64,000 nt of DNA from NCBI GenBank assembly GCA_028023455.1, contig JAQFVV010000018.1, forward strand, positions 5,483,800-5,547,799, in the 5' to 3' direction. The notes under the pieces were generated by a model that had not been told where the DNA came from, made no database searches, and worked only from the letters and a program-made list of their open reading frames with translations. The first letter of the stretch is position 1; each line of letters opens with the position of its first letter. The translations under genes and the position numbers were made by a program. The DNA is from Epiperipatus broadwayi (Eukaryota; Onychophora; Udeonychophora; Euonychophora; Peripatidae). This document shows positions 36,421-49,032 of the stretch, in pieces.

Positions 36421-38510
36421 GATCAAGATCAGGTGATTAAGTTAAGAGAAGCAATAGGGGAGATGAAACCAAATAGCTCAGGAAGAGAACAAAATGTTCA
36501 AAAAGTGGTAGTTCTCAGTGTATTAACAGACAAGTGTGTGTGGCCTCAAAAAATATATATTCCTCCATAGATTAACTGGCCATTATATATGGTAGAGTCA
36601 ATCTCTGGAAAATTTAAAGGTACATTATATATGGTACTAAGAGTCCATATTTCTAGGTGGATTCTATGTCCTGAATTTACATAAAATAAATCCTCAAGAT
36701 GTATATTACAAGAGTCCCATAAAAATGAAAAATGGGACTCAAAAGTTAAATGATTATATATTTGCAATTTTATGCAAACCACAATATCTGTAATATAACC
36801 TGGCATCAATTTATTTGGTTAATAATATGATTTACAAAAGGGAAAAGGAATAGAATATAAGAAATTTTGTTTTTATTGGTTATATATATGGTTAAAGTAA
36901 AGATGTGATTTTTATTAAAAGAGGGGGAAAATTGTGCCCATTTCAATTTAGCATGTGGATAAATTGTTGTAAGTACATAAAATGAAAAAAAATCAAACTT
37001 TCTTATAGAGGAAGGAAAGCTGTAGGGAACCCAAGTTTAAACCCTACAGGATCAAGTCCCAAAAGCCTAGGACACGGGGAAATATGCTGTTTGTATTGAT
37101 ATAACCCAAAAATAGTACATACCTTGAATTATTTATTTTAAAAGTTAGCATTAGAACCCATAAACAGTTGTCTGTGGACACAAACTATTCAGTTGATCTT
37201 ATTCATATTTTGATTAACTTTCTTCAAAATTGATCTATACTTGCGAAATTCTGCTATTTTTCTATAACAATAATTAAGTCTAATAGTTCTAATAATTTTT
37301 TGAATATTAAATTATAGTTTGTGAAAAGCATTCAGATTATTTTGATAGACAAGTTTTCTAAATATCTGAGTGGGTACTTGTATTTTACATACATAAATTT
37401 ACAGTTACACATATAGTAAAAGAAAAATTATATTAAAATCTTTTTTTAAAAAAGGAAATTGTGTAAAGAATTATATTGTGTTAAACTCATTGGTTAGAAT
37501 TTCAATTGGCAGCACAGCTAAGTCTAAAATCAGAGATAGAGAAAAAAGTAATTAAATTTTATGAGGCTAAGATTTGAGACCAAGATGTGAAAACATTAAA
37601 GTAATGAATTCCTTCCAGACTAGTTAATTATCAAAAAATCAGGTGTTTCTATTAGTCTAGATATATTACTAACAGTAAATTTGAAACAGATGATCAGTTT
37701 TAAATTAGACTGGTTAATTAATAAAAATTGGGTGGTTCTATCTATTGGTTTGGATTTCTTATCAACAGTAAATTGGAAGCAGATGATTAGTTTTAATCAG
37801 ATGGGTTAACTAATAAAAATCAGTTTTTCTATCTGGGTGGTCTATAAGAGACTTGGTGATATAAAAAAGCTGGCAATCACTTAGAAAAAAATTATATTGA
37901 AATTGTGAAGAGAAGTTACATGTTGAAAGAGATTGGTTTGAATTGGTCATTTTTATATATAATTTTGTTTGGAAAGTTGCATATAGCATAATGACAGGCT
38001 AAGTACATATATATGTTTCATCTGGCTGATCCAACCATCAGCCAATGCATATCTGAAAAGTCTGAGCCAAAAGTATTACACATATTGTGACTGATTGTGA
38101 AAAGAGAAGACTGCTCACCTGCATTTTAAATCGAAAATGAAAATAAGTAAACTAAAAAGTGTTAAACTATGCTAGTTCAGTTATGCCAGTGACTGTTTAA
38201 ATCCCAGCAAAACTAAAACAACAGATATCCTTAATCTATTAAAATAAGTGCTGAAAAGAAATGAAACAACTCTAATGCCAAATGGTTCCTATGGAAGCAA
38301 GTAACTTCACTATCATTGCAGTAAAAGAATTACAGGCCAAGAAAGAATAGGACTGTTCCAGTAAACTGCTGAAATTGATAAAATATATGTATGTTACAGA
38401 TTGGTGTATGTGGTTGCTGCAAAATTTATAAACATTCAACAAAGTGAATTTGAACTCTTGGAAAGTGCAGGTCTTAAGAAAATAAAAATGCTGGTAATAT
38501 GAATTTTAAT
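36421..38510. other. Complex non-coding block, possible LTR remnant
   Basis: Less AT-rich than its flanks. At 36918-36935 a purine tract, AAAAGAGGGGGAAAATTG, runs into TGTGCCC, which would suit a polypurine tract followed by an LTR beginning TG. A TATA-like TATAAAAAAG follows at about 37861, after the tandem repeat at 37624-37850. I could not find a second LTR copy or a matching end, so this is only a possibility. The 87-codon frame at 36546-36809 (-) resembles nothing known to me. Confidence 0.3.
37624..37850 (+). repeat. ~91-bp tandem repeat, about 2.5 copies
   Basis: Units begin at 37624 (TTAATTATC), 37714 (TTAATTAAT) and 37806 (TTAACTAAT). Each contains a TTTCTAT/TTCTATCT-like segment, and the first two share AACAGTAAATT..GAA..AGATGAT.AGTTTTAA. 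Units are 90 and 92 bp with moderate divergence. Subrepeats of this sort are common in LTR promoters. Confidence 0.8.
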
Positions 38511-40922
38511 TATATATTTTCCTTTTTATTATATCAGGGACTATTAAAAAAATTTTTAAAAACAAATTCTTTATCTTTTATTATCTCTGAATTTTAAAAT
38601 CAAAATAGAGTAAAAAGCAGAATTTTGGTAATAATAGCTAGTACAGTAGTGATGATTTTATGTATTCTAAGATTATTATACATATCCACTTATTGTTGTA
38701 TTTTATTTTGTGAAATGTATTATTGTGGGTTAATTCAAAATTATGTAATATGTTAAAAGGTTTTTTTTTTAATATTTTATTCATAATGGGGATCCATACA
38801 TACACACATGTAATAATATAATTATATTTGCCACATGTATATCTGTGTTGTATGAATGTTGAAAGTGATAAAGGTAGCATTGGAGGAGTTAGATTTTCTT
38901 TTTAAAAATCATGATTAGTGACCTCAATAGCTTAAGAGGGGGAGATAAGTAATTTAAAGCTTGTTTCTATAAATGCTTTTACTTCCCTAGAATCTAACTA
39001 ACATTTTTCTAATTAATCATTTTACTTTATATGTTAAGTTTAAATTTATAAGGTTATAAAAGTATGTGCGTGCAAAGAGTGTATTTTTTTATGAAATATT
39101 TTCATTTGGATATAAATTTTCAGTCCAAATTGATGCACAAACATTATATTATGACATAAACATTGGGTACTGTCATTACAGAGAAAAGGGGAAGAGTTTA
39201 ATATTATTGATATTATGACTTCAATATAAATAACTCATCATTGTTATTCATTTAATTTTTCATTTATATCTTTAAATAGTATGTATATTTTAGTAGTCCA
39301 GTAATAAATGTTAATTTGTTTTATTAAAAGAGGCATATATCCTTATTAATAGTATTCGTTGCTTTATTAATTATGATCATCACCACTGTTGAATATTAAT
39401 GGTTAAGTTCTAATTTAGATATACTAAAGTTAGGCAAATCATTATGAATTTATAAAAGCTAAATTTTATGTTAGGCGTTAGTTCTAAAGCCGTGGTTGGA
39501 AGTACCATTATCACCATCATTATGTTTTTAAATTACTGATCTAGATAAATGTGTTTAATAGCCATAGATAAATAATGATTTTCACTGTATTTGTTTATCA
39601 TTTGTGAGTCATTATAAGATAATAACCATTATTCCGATCATCATCATTCAAGGCAGAGTGAATTGCCACCATAAATCTATAGTTTGATATGAGCTAGCAA
39701 AACTTATGAAAATGTTGAAATGCATTTATAATATTAAAATCTAAGTGATAATTTTTGTCTGATGAATTTTATATGCACAACCAAAGCATAAGGTTATTTT
39801 TGTTTTCTTAATGTAAATGTGATATGGTCCTAAAATCCAAGTCCAACATCCAATTATACATAATGTACCAAAAAGAGTTCAAACCTGATACATTTGTAAC
39901 TAGGTATAGAATATAATTTTGTCTAGATTTAGCTAATCTAGTGGCGCCCTGATAGACCATATTCACATAATATTCACATAGTATTCACTTAATATAAAAC
40001 TAGAGATAAAAAGTGGGTAAAATTACTGTAGGATTTATTTTGAAACATTTTTATTAAATGGACTCACCGACTTGATATTATTTCATAAGTTACAATGTGA
40101 TACTTTTTATTTAGGTTACAGTATATATATTTAAATGAAACAAGTGCTAGACATCTGTATTAAAAATATTGTTTATATACATAATTGATAAAGCAAATAC
40201 ATTTTCATCTATCTGCCTTTAAGCAGAGAATATACATTAAAAAAACATATATACATATTCAATATAAATAAAAAGATCGGTGAATTATTCATGTGCAAAT
40301 ATATTAAAAATCTATATATTTTGTAGATGCATGTATATATCAAAACAAAAAATTACATGACTTCTAATAAGATTCATTTTACTTTAGAACCAATTCTGGA
40401 TGCAGTAAGTAAATTAAAAAGTACTAAATAGCAGTGTTAAGTGATCTTCATGGCATTTATCCAATACTCACTTTTTTGATTTAAGTTAATGAGAAAATTT
40501 CATATTATGTTAAAGTTTTCAACTAAAACTTAATTGATACCAGTATTAACTGACTCTATGTCAATTATTTAGTAACCTCAAGTATAAACTTAATGATAAG
40601 CAACTGCTGGTGTATTTGAAGTTTTTGAGAAAAAAAGATGTTATATACCAAAAATAAGTACTTTGTGATTTCATAACTGCATTAGACAGTTGTAAAAGGT
40701 CCATATTCATACTACATTAATTGTATAAGCATTAATGTTATCTATGTTTGTATATATATATATATAAACATGTACATACATATGTATTATAAACATACAG
40801 AAAAAAAATGAAATATGAATATATTCAATGCATGAACATTTGCTATAATATGAAAATTAGGAAATATAAATTAAATACTTTTATTTATTTTTTCTTAAAA
40901 ATTATTTTAATAAATCCATATA
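38511..40922. other. AT-rich DNA without recognised gene
   Basis: Nothing firmly identified. Patches of ATC/ATG triplets at 39370-39660 look like an old microsatellite. At about 39940 the string CTAGTGGCGCCCTG resembles a retroviral primer-binding site, and just after it ATATTCACATA-like units are repeated three times (39958-39990). Confidence 0.35.
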
Positions 40923-40978
40923 TCATATTCCCTTCAGAAGTTGAACAGCTGGCAAGACTTTATTAATATCTTCAACAC
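40923..40978 (-). CDS. Candidate terminal exon of an unrecognised minus-strand gene
   Basis: On the minus strand, acceptor ttatttattttag is followed by gt|GTT GAA GAT..., reading VEDINKVLPAVQLLKGI to a TGA at 40923-40925. The two leading bases demand a phase-1 partner. The candidate exon at 63226-63305 ends in phase 1, and joining the two gives ...QIMDIVG-VEDINKVLPAV... without a break. Both pieces share a K-x-LP-x-x-Q core, as if from helical repeats. In the phase-0 frame it would instead read VLKILIKSCQLFNF and stop at 40934. I do not recognise the protein, and the exon is short, so chance cannot be excluded. Confidence 0.4.
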
Positions 40979-41772
40979 CTAAAATAAATAATATATTTAT
41001 ATTCAAATGTTAGAAATTTAATGAAAATTCTGTTTATTTTTGTAAATAATTTTCATTTAAGATGTAATGCAACAAAATACCAATTAATAACAAATATTGC
41101 AAGTTGAAATTAAATCATCCAAGTAATTATATATTTTTTTAAATATATATAATATCAAAATATAAGCAGCAATAACTAATTAGTTATTATATATAAATTA
41201 CATCACTAATGTCCTCATGCATATCCAAGCAGTAGAAATTTAGCAAACTTATGTAGTATTGACTTGACAATAGATTACTGTTATTCTATTGTTCTGTTTA
41301 AGCATGATAGCTATGGTGATCTCATCATTGCTACGGTATAAGATACATGGTATTCTTTATATGGTGTATTTGTTAAATCTAATTTAAAAATTACAAGTAT
41401 TGTAAAATATAAAAACTAATAACTAAAATTTCTTATATTTTAATAAATACATCTGTTTATTATTGGTATGAATTTATATAGTATTTAAATATATCACTTA
41501 TAACAATTAATTAAATCTGAAACATTGTATCAGAAAAATAAACATATCTTAAAAATCAATTAAGTTAAAATATTTTATTAAATAAGTAATTATTATAAGA
41601 GTTAATTAGTTTACAAACAGGTTCAAAGAATCACAGTTTATATAATTAAAAAGAAAATTTTAAAAACCTTTTTTTAAAAAATAAGAGCTTGACATAATAG
41701 ATAGGCAAATATAAAAATTAAATTTTCAATAATTTGATCAAGTTTTGAATCATGTTTAATGTTTTTGCAAGA

Positions 41773-41852
41773 GAGTAATTGGTCGAGAGGTCAAGGCGAC
41801 TGCCTTGCACTTGCAGGCAGTTGTCCGGGTTGCAGGTTCGCATCCCGGACGA
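41773..41852 (+). repeat. tRNA-like pol III promoter sequence (SINE head or tRNA relic)
   Basis: The block TGGTCGAGAGGTCAAGGC (41780-41797) is a good internal A box of the Ser/Leu (class II) tRNA type, and GGTTCGCATCC (41835-41845) matches the B box GGTTCGANTCC except at one position. Between them, CTGCC-TTGCACT-TGCAG can fold as an anticodon-like arm with one mismatch, and GTCCGGG/CCCGGAC (41823-41850) forms a 7-bp stem around the B box. Proper acceptor and T stems are not formed, so a working tRNA is unlikely; a tRNA-derived SINE is more probable. Its tail would continue into A-rich sequence (AAAAAGAAAAAG at about 41866). It is strikingly GC-rich for the region. Confidence 0.6.
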
Positions 41853-42700
41853 TGCTATGACACTTAAAAAGAAAAAGTAGTTGTACTTGTATCTTAAAAG
41901 AAATTGAGATGATTATTCGAAAGCTTCTTGTTAAAATCTAGACTGATAAACATAGAGTTTAAAATAATAATTGAGAAGTCCTGAAGTAGTGTCTATGAGG
42001 AGAGTTATAAGCAACAGCATAATCTTTCCATACATTTAAAAATATCATGGAATTTAGTATTTTTTCAGTATTTTAATCAGCATGAATAGCTAGAACATCA
42101 CCCTAAGAATCATTTGTGCCTCTATTTTCCCTGAAAACAATTGCCTAAATATGAAAGAAATTGTCATTAAAAAAGGTAATACTGTAATATAAAAATAAAA
42201 GGAAGTTTTAGAAATAAAAATTACTTAACAAAAAAAATAACAGTTCTGAAAATAAGAGTAATATATTGTAAAAACAAATTTAAAAAATTAAAGCAAAGAA
42301 CTTCGAGAACATTATATCAATATCTTAGGAAAAAGTTCTGTACAAGAATCCAGAAAATTGTTAGTCCAGAATATTTTCAGAGTGAAAATAAAAAGGAATC
42401 CTAGTAATCATCTTGCAGAAAGCAAGCAATTCAAAAAATACAAGCAAACACATAAAAATAAAAGACATTTGTTATATACAATTGTAAAATGCATTTAAGT
42501 AAGCTTATAAAAAGCTTTATTATCATTATTTAATGATATTGGAATAATTTTTTTGAATAATTTATGGCCAAAAGAAATATAATTTTGTTTATATCAATTT
42601 TTAATATTTGTTTGTTTTGTTTTTTGTTTAATTAATTTGTATCATATGTGTGGTCAATTGTAAGTATCTATATTACATTTTTGTTAATAATATAATCAAC

Positions 42701-42743
42701 CTCAGGAAATACGCGTGAAGTTTCAATTCTAGCCATAAGCTCT
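42701..42743 (-). CDS. Candidate small internal exon, same unrecognised gene
   Basis: On the minus strand, acceptor ctatttatttcag(ag) is followed by a frame reading ELMARIETSRVFPE, ending at GAG before gttgat, a weak but possible GT donor. If the second AG is used (exon start at 42741), the two leading bases fit the phase-1 end of the exon at 63.2 kb (g+ag gives Glu), producing DIV-ELMARIETSRVFPE. The exon then ends in phase 0 and would join the 40.9 kb exon in its VLKILIKSC frame. The codon use is less AT-biased than the surroundings (acgcg), which favours coding, but the exon is small and the gene is unknown. Confidence 0.35.
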
Positions 42744-43504
42744 CTGAAATAAATAGAGATGTTTAAAATTAAAAAACTTCAAAGAGTAGCAAGCTTTTAT
42801 TTTTATGAGTTGTTAACAATTCCTAATTTGCAAGATATAAACCAAGAAAATAATTTCAAAGAAAAAAAAACATTTTTGTACCATACATGAATTCAAAATT
42901 TTTTTTAATTAATAAAAAAACTGGAATATTTATCAATCCAAAAATAAATACTAGCAATATTTAATTCACTATGGATGTTAAATTTGTACTCAATTTAAAT
43001 TCACAAAAATGCTTTAATTTAAAATAGTCTGAGTTATTAATTCAATTTTTTTCCTTTCATAAATATTACCATCTTTAAATAAAACAAACATTAAACATAC
43101 TAATCATGAGGGTCCAAGAATCCATAAAAATAAAAAAATGCTAAGTTTTGATAATGTTATTTATTGGACATTTTTTACCTCTTCTATATTGTTAAATTTC
43201 TAAAATTTTAAATTATATTTAAAACATTTCCTCTCATGAATTTTTTAAACTGAGTGAAGAAAGAAACTTAGTTATTTGTAAGCGTACAACAACTAAAATA
43301 TTGAAGTGAAAAAATATTTCCATATAATATATTAATTCAAAACTTTATTTAATTAATAAAAAATCTAAATATTTACTGGATTGGAAATAAATAGCAAGCA
43401 ATATTGTTAATTCCACAGACTATTAATAGAACACACAAATATGTCTATACATATATGCAATTAACTTTTAAGTTATTTTCAACTAATTTATGGCATATAT
43501 ATAT

Positions 43505-46183
43505 TGAAACATTAAGGTCTGCTTTGCAGATCTTCGTTTCACCTTTTCTTACCTATTTCCTACCCTCATACCTTAGTTTGAACCCCAATCTATCGTAGTG
43601 TGTCTGCAATACGCTTATATACCGAAAATCCCGCCTAATTTTAAACCACGAGTACAATGCTCGTATTATATATATGTCATTCCCAAATAAATAAAAGGTT
43701 ATAGATTATGTATATGTTCACATAATTTTGATTTATTAAAAAGTAGGTTATATAAGTCGTAATTGCGCACACACTATGGTATGCATTTTAAAAACATATC
43801 AAAATTATAAATTGTTAGTTATTTTGTTTGAATCTATTTACAAATATATGACTGTCGTAATACTTTGATTTAAAATAAAATTCATTTAGTAAATATTCGT
43901 TTAGTAAATAGATTCAAATATTGCAAGTTAAAAGTAAAATAATTTTCGTTTAATTTAATAAAAGTCATTCCAAATATTTCTTTAAAATAAATGAGGGACA
44001 ATAGTTTAATTAGCTAATATTATATAAGTTTTATCTAAAAACAGCAGATGTCCACTTAAGGTTTTCTTTAATTAATAAAAGTAATTTTTAATTAAATCTA
44101 GTTTGTAATCCGAATGTCGACAGGGAAATTAACAAAAGAAATTAATTAATGTTGAATTCCTTTAGACATTGGGATAGATTTAATTACAGCTGATAAGTCC
44201 GATATATTTTTGTAATGCTCCAGGGCAGTTCTATTGTTAACGTCTACTATAAAAAGAATGGTTTTCTTTTGGTCTCCAGTTTTTCTTCTAATGTTTCTAA
44301 GAGAAATCATTCTGAGTTCTATTCTAATAATTTGTAAATCTTGACATGACAGAGTAGAGCGCGAGAAGGCTATTTCTCTCTGGAATGGTCATCTGCTGCC
44401 GTAGACCATCGGAAGTTATCACACAAACCCCGGAACTGCTGCTGCTGCTGCCAAAAATATGAACATTTCCAGATTTTGCTGTTAAATTATATAAAAACCT
44501 GCCGACCATCAATCTACATAAATGCTTCTCCAGAGGTAACCCTAAATTAACCCAAGAGCTCGTGATTCCTAACTAACATGCTATAGCTATTTAACATTGT
44601 TTTCTTATATTTCACATAACTTCATTATGTATTTCTTTAACGTCTTTAAATATATTCAACATTTTGCTCTCTATCCTTGGGTTAATATTTTCTATTTATA
44701 AAGCTTTCTTTTATTTTATTATGATAATGTGTCAGAATCATCTTTGACCGAGTGAACTATTCCCTTTATTGAAAGTAAGACGCCGCTATTAAGGCATATT
44801 TTAAATTTATAATTTTCCAATTTTATTATCTTGCAAATCACTCGTTCGAGGACGATTCTTTTCTTTAATATAATATAATCACATAGTTTAAAAGCTACAT
44901 GTTATTGATTTTAATCTACCATGAGAGTATGTGTGAGGTCAGTGATTTAAATGTGTCCCCAAATGCATGATTGCGTATATAAATCTATACTTACTTTTCA
45001 AACCCGCAAGCATGCATTTTCCTATTTTAATTACTGTGTTCTACTTTAATTATAAAGTTCATCATTGACGTTGAGAATGTGCGGACCCTTTTAAATCAAT
45101 TTCGGGGAATTTGACTGGGCATTTCTCTTAATCCGAGTAAAACCCATTTAGTATGTTTTTATATACACTAGTCTCATATTGCTGGTAAATGAATTGGTTG
45201 TTGAGACCGCTTTGTTTTATTTTCCAAGGATTCTTTACACGGCAAAGTCCGTTCTTTTCGCTTATTGCAAGTTTCCAGGCAGAGGGTGTCCCAAATGACA
45301 CCCCTGGGAATTAAACGCAATCGTCACACAGTCGCTAAGTTTTGGCTGTTCATAAAATACTTTCCTACGGGTTAGCGGTGAGATGCCCTCCGTAATTATT
45401 CCGGATCTTCAATATTGTTTTATTTATATTTATTTTACAAAGCATCCGTGACTTAAACGTGTCACACCCTCCAACTTTAATAAATTCATTATCAGCAATA
45501 CTGACCTCCCAAATAAATGCCTTGATCGCATTCCCACTTTGTTGCTTAGTAAGCTTTTGTCCGTGCTATTCTCGAAATCAATAAATATTTTATAACACTT
45601 AATTTCAAATATTTTCTTAAACTTGCATAATTGCTCAAAGCACCTCGCACATGTTCCTATCTCGTCAAGCACATTATCGTAATAGTATTAGCCCGAGGAA
45701 TAGAATACATCATTTTGTTTTAAAGTCTTTTTGTCAGTTGTGGGAATATAATGCCAACAATTATTTAATACGCGTCCCTGTCTCATATAAGCAGACAGTG
45801 GCATTATATATATAATTTATATGAATAAATTTTGTGAAATTATTTAAAACTAAATTTGATCTCTTATTTTATTTGATTCCTATCACTGTCTCAGTCTATA
45901 TATATATTTTCTGCATTTCTTTTGTAAATCCATAGACGTTAATTAGCCACTCAAACTTCTTTTAGTATAGAGTCTTTTGTTTCTCCCTGACCACCAGGCA
46001 CCAGTCAAAGGTCATACTAGTAGTGGCATCAGATGCGTTGTCACGTAGATGGCGCTGTGAAATTTGGACTTTAGATTCGAACTTAGTATATCTAGAAGGC
46101 AACCCCTGCTAGAATGTTAAGTTTCGTGTCTGAGGTTTGAATTCTGCAGTGTGTTAGCGAGATAGACGATTCTGACTGTTACA
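43505..46183 (+). repeat. Left (5') LTR, 2679 bp
   Basis: Begins TGAAACATTAAGGTCTGC and ends TTCTGACTGTTACA. It matches 49033-51742 almost base for base (scattered single changes, a few small indels). Contains CTG repeats at about 44439-44453 and a hairpin at 45284-45303 (GGGTGTC CCAAAT GACACCC), both conserved in the other LTR. The minus-strand open frames within it (44324-44512 and 45430-45672) are not preserved at the same length in the other copy, so they are probably chance. The second has a faint resemblance to a LINE RT segment (KIFIDFENSTD). Confidence 0.88.
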
Positions 46184-47581
46184 TAGTAAATTTTTTTTTT
46201 CCGGGTCCATGGCTTGTCCAAACGTGGAGCCTCGAATATTTAAACACCCACATCCCTGTAGATCTTAATTAGTTAAACACCCACATCCCTGTAGCTTAAT
46301 TTTAGTATTTTATTCGTATTTAATCACTCAAATCCTTTATATTTTTGATATATATATATAATATTTTTCAAACTCTATATTATCTATATAGTTTATTTGC
46401 ATGTATATTTCATATATTTTGTTTGACTCGGGCATTCAATTACTTATTGTATATAATCAGAAACTTGTCCAAACTTGCTATAGTGCGATACGAGCCATCT
46501 ATATTTATCTGTATTTATTGTTTCATTTAAGTCATGCTATATACGCATGGCGTGAATTACTTAAATATTGTCCCAAGCGAATATTGTGACAATCTATGAA
46601 TAGTTCAAATATTGTATTTTTCTATCAAAATAAAGTTTTTTCGGCTCAATGCGCAAGATAGCATAATAATAATTTTGTACGGTAATGACCTAGATATAAT
46701 AGGCTATCGTATGGAATTCAGAAATGTAAAAATAAAAAAATTTTGTAATAAAAAAAAAATGTGAATGTTTTAACGAGTGCCCGTAGTTAAATGGAATACA
46801 GTAATTTAAAATTAATTTTGGGAAGCTAACAGTCTATGGATCCTTTTTAACTGGTGACATGGCGCCCAAGAGTAATTTCATTAAATGGAGTTACTTCTAA
46901 AATAAATTTTGTCACCAGGCTAAATTCTTTTATATGTAATTTGTTTTTTTTCAACGTGTGTAAATTTTTCTTAGACCAAATAATGAAACGTGAATCGGAT
47001 CAATGATTATGTAAATAAATATATATGTTTGCAAATCTTAAATAAGAGGGAACGAAATAATTATACCCGGATCTAGCGAATGTTTATATATGTAAATAAA
47101 GTTGCTTGAGTTTAAAAATATATTTTAGCAAAACAATTTGACAGGTAGAATTTAAGAGATTTTTATATATACGGGCAGTTAAAAATATATATGTTGGCAG
47201 CAGATTTAAGCGAGAAATTTTAGCAGTAGTAAGAGGGCAGTAATTGGGGTTTTAGTGATAAATGTAAAAGCAGCAATTAGGCCAACAGAACCGAGAGGGA
47301 GATAGCCTATTAGCCATTAATAAAATTTGAAGTCAAACATAATAATCGCAGAGAATCAAACGAGGAAAAATAATAATAGTATTTTTTTAACCGTATTAGT
47401 TTTAGTAAGCTCAACGTAAAACAGTTTAAAAATTTTCTTTATCAGTGCTATACATTGTGTTTTAAGAGTACACCTATTCGTTAAAAAAAAAATTTTTTTT
47501 TTAGGATATATTAAATGATTAGCAATAAAATAAAAGGAAAAAAATCATCATCATCATCAATCACGATAATCATCCAAGGCC
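46184..47581 (+). other. Leader region of the giant-LTR element
   Basis: Non-coding leader between the 5' LTR and gag. Contains a 21-bp direct duplication (TTAAACACCCACATCCCTGTA at about 46239 and 46274). CTGGTGACATGGCGCCCAAG at 46850-46869 contains TGGCGCCC, the usual Lys-tRNA primer-binding-site start, but it is about 675 bp inside the LTR edge rather than next to it. No primer site is obvious directly after the LTR. Confidence 0.6.
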
Positions 47582-48697
47582 ATGGATAATATGGACAACA
47601 ACCACGATGATCAAGAATCGGACCCATCCGGATTTCTTGAATCTCCTCCAATAAGTATGAGACCTGTCCAGCAAACGAGTAAGGAAGATTCCAATCTGGA
47701 TTATCTGGTGGAATTATATAAGAGAAGCGAAGAGAGGGCAAGAAAGCAGGAAGAGGAAGCCCAAAGAAAAGAGACGTATAAAATGTTTACCAGGATGATC
47801 CTCGACGAATTGGCACAAGTGAGAGAGACATAGGGCTCTCCAACGGAAACTGGAAGAATACTGCTCAGGAAACCAAAAAAAATGAGCGAATGCCGAGATC
47901 AAACTGAGCCTTAATACAATACCTGGACAATGAAATCCTGATAGCGAAAACAGAACCTGACGATACAAACAGTATCAACGAGGCAATGGACCGAAACCAA
48001 AGACTGTCAGACCTCTAACGATGATCTACCACCTCCTCAAGCGCATAGTAGTGGGATAGATACAATCCACAGAACCTTAATTCCAGACTTCGGGGTTCAA
48101 ACCCAACCTGCTAAGATATTAACTGTTAAAATATTTCGAGGAGAAATAGGAGAAAACCCCCACCCACACCTGGATAGCCTGCGGGATTTCTTTCAATTTT
48201 ATAAAACGGATCTGCGTGAACAGACTGCTATCGCTAGCCATCATTTATATGGCTATGCAAAAGATTGGTGGGGCATGTTGGCGAAAAAACCAAACAACTT
48301 TGCGAATTACGGTAGCCTGTTACTAAGATATTATTGGAGTGAGGATCGGCAGAGCGGAATTCTAAATACCATTTGCCAGGAGAAGTACGGAGCGATCAAG
48401 GAAACACACACGCAATTTTTCATTCGCCAGGTCAATCGCCTTCGACCACTTAGCACGTTTGCATTTTCTGACACTCATGTTATACGTACCGTTCAACAGA
48501 ATATGCCATTACTGATACAACAGCTGATGGCAGGCAGCAGAATCAAAGAGGTGGAGGAAATGGCCGAATTCTTAATCACTCTGGATTTCAGTCCCTGGGC
48601 CAAAGAACCGCCAGACAAGGTAAAGAGACCTGATAATCTGAGACTGCAGTCATCAAATTATAAAAGCAGTTATTACCCACCAGACACAGGATTATAG
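47582..48697 (+). pseudogene. Broken Ty3-type gag of the giant-LTR element
   Basis: Starts at ATG 47582 with an acidic N-terminus, then a coiled-coil-like stretch (LYKRSEERARKQEEEAQRKE) and a TAG at 47831. One frame over, HRALQRKLEEYCSGNQKK continues the coiled coil, so a frameshift lies near 47830; at least two more follow before about 48010. From there one frame stays open to 48697: PQAHSSGIDTIHR, then VKIFRGEIGENPHPHLDSLR, then LYGYAKDWWGML, then FIRQVNRLRPLSTF. The F.G......L..F and A..WW/W...L pattern is that of Ty3/retroviral-type capsid. The frame ends TAG after YYPPDTGL with no Cys-His zinc knuckle and no protease following. Three or so lesions mean this copy cannot make Gag. Confidence 0.8.
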
Positions 48698-49032
48698 TAG
48701 TTTTTTTAAAAAAAAAAACCACGAAAAAAAAAAGAAATGGACACGCCACAGGATAATATAAAAAGGAGATCGGATATAAACAGTGTTAAACTATTAGTTT
48801 TTTAAAATAAAATTTTGTTGAAAGGGGGAGGGAGATAATAAAAAATGTTCGCTAGATGGTAGATTTATTAATATGATCCGGGTATATAATTCAGTTTCAT
48901 TTCTTCATTATATTTATATCCTGTACATTATGGGTTATCTTGTAAATTTTGTTTATGCAGGCTTCATAGGTGGATACCTGTTGTAAGATCTTTTTTTTTA
49001 ACAATTTTTTTTGTTCTGTCACTAAGGGAATG
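48698..49032 (+). other. 3' non-coding part of the giant-LTR element
   Basis: Runs from the end of gag to the right LTR. Contains a strong purine tract, GAAAGGGGGAGGGAGATAA at about 48819-48837, typical of a polypurine tract but about 195 bp short of the LTR. A weaker one, AAGGGAATG, touches the LTR start. Confidence 0.6.

Noticed and set aside
36546-36809. 87-codon minus-strand frame
   Set aside because: No recognisable domain; sits in a block that looks like old repeat DNA.
41773-41852. Functional tRNA-Cys (GCA in the anticodon-like loop)
   Set aside because: Body is class II (Ser/Leu) in its D-arm, the acceptor stem does not pair, and the B box has C in place of the invariant A.
45430-45672. 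80-codon minus-strand frame in the left LTR, faintly like a LINE RT (KIFIDFENSTD)
   Set aside because: Only one short segment resembles RT, and in the right LTR the frame is interrupted by the 26-bp insertion.
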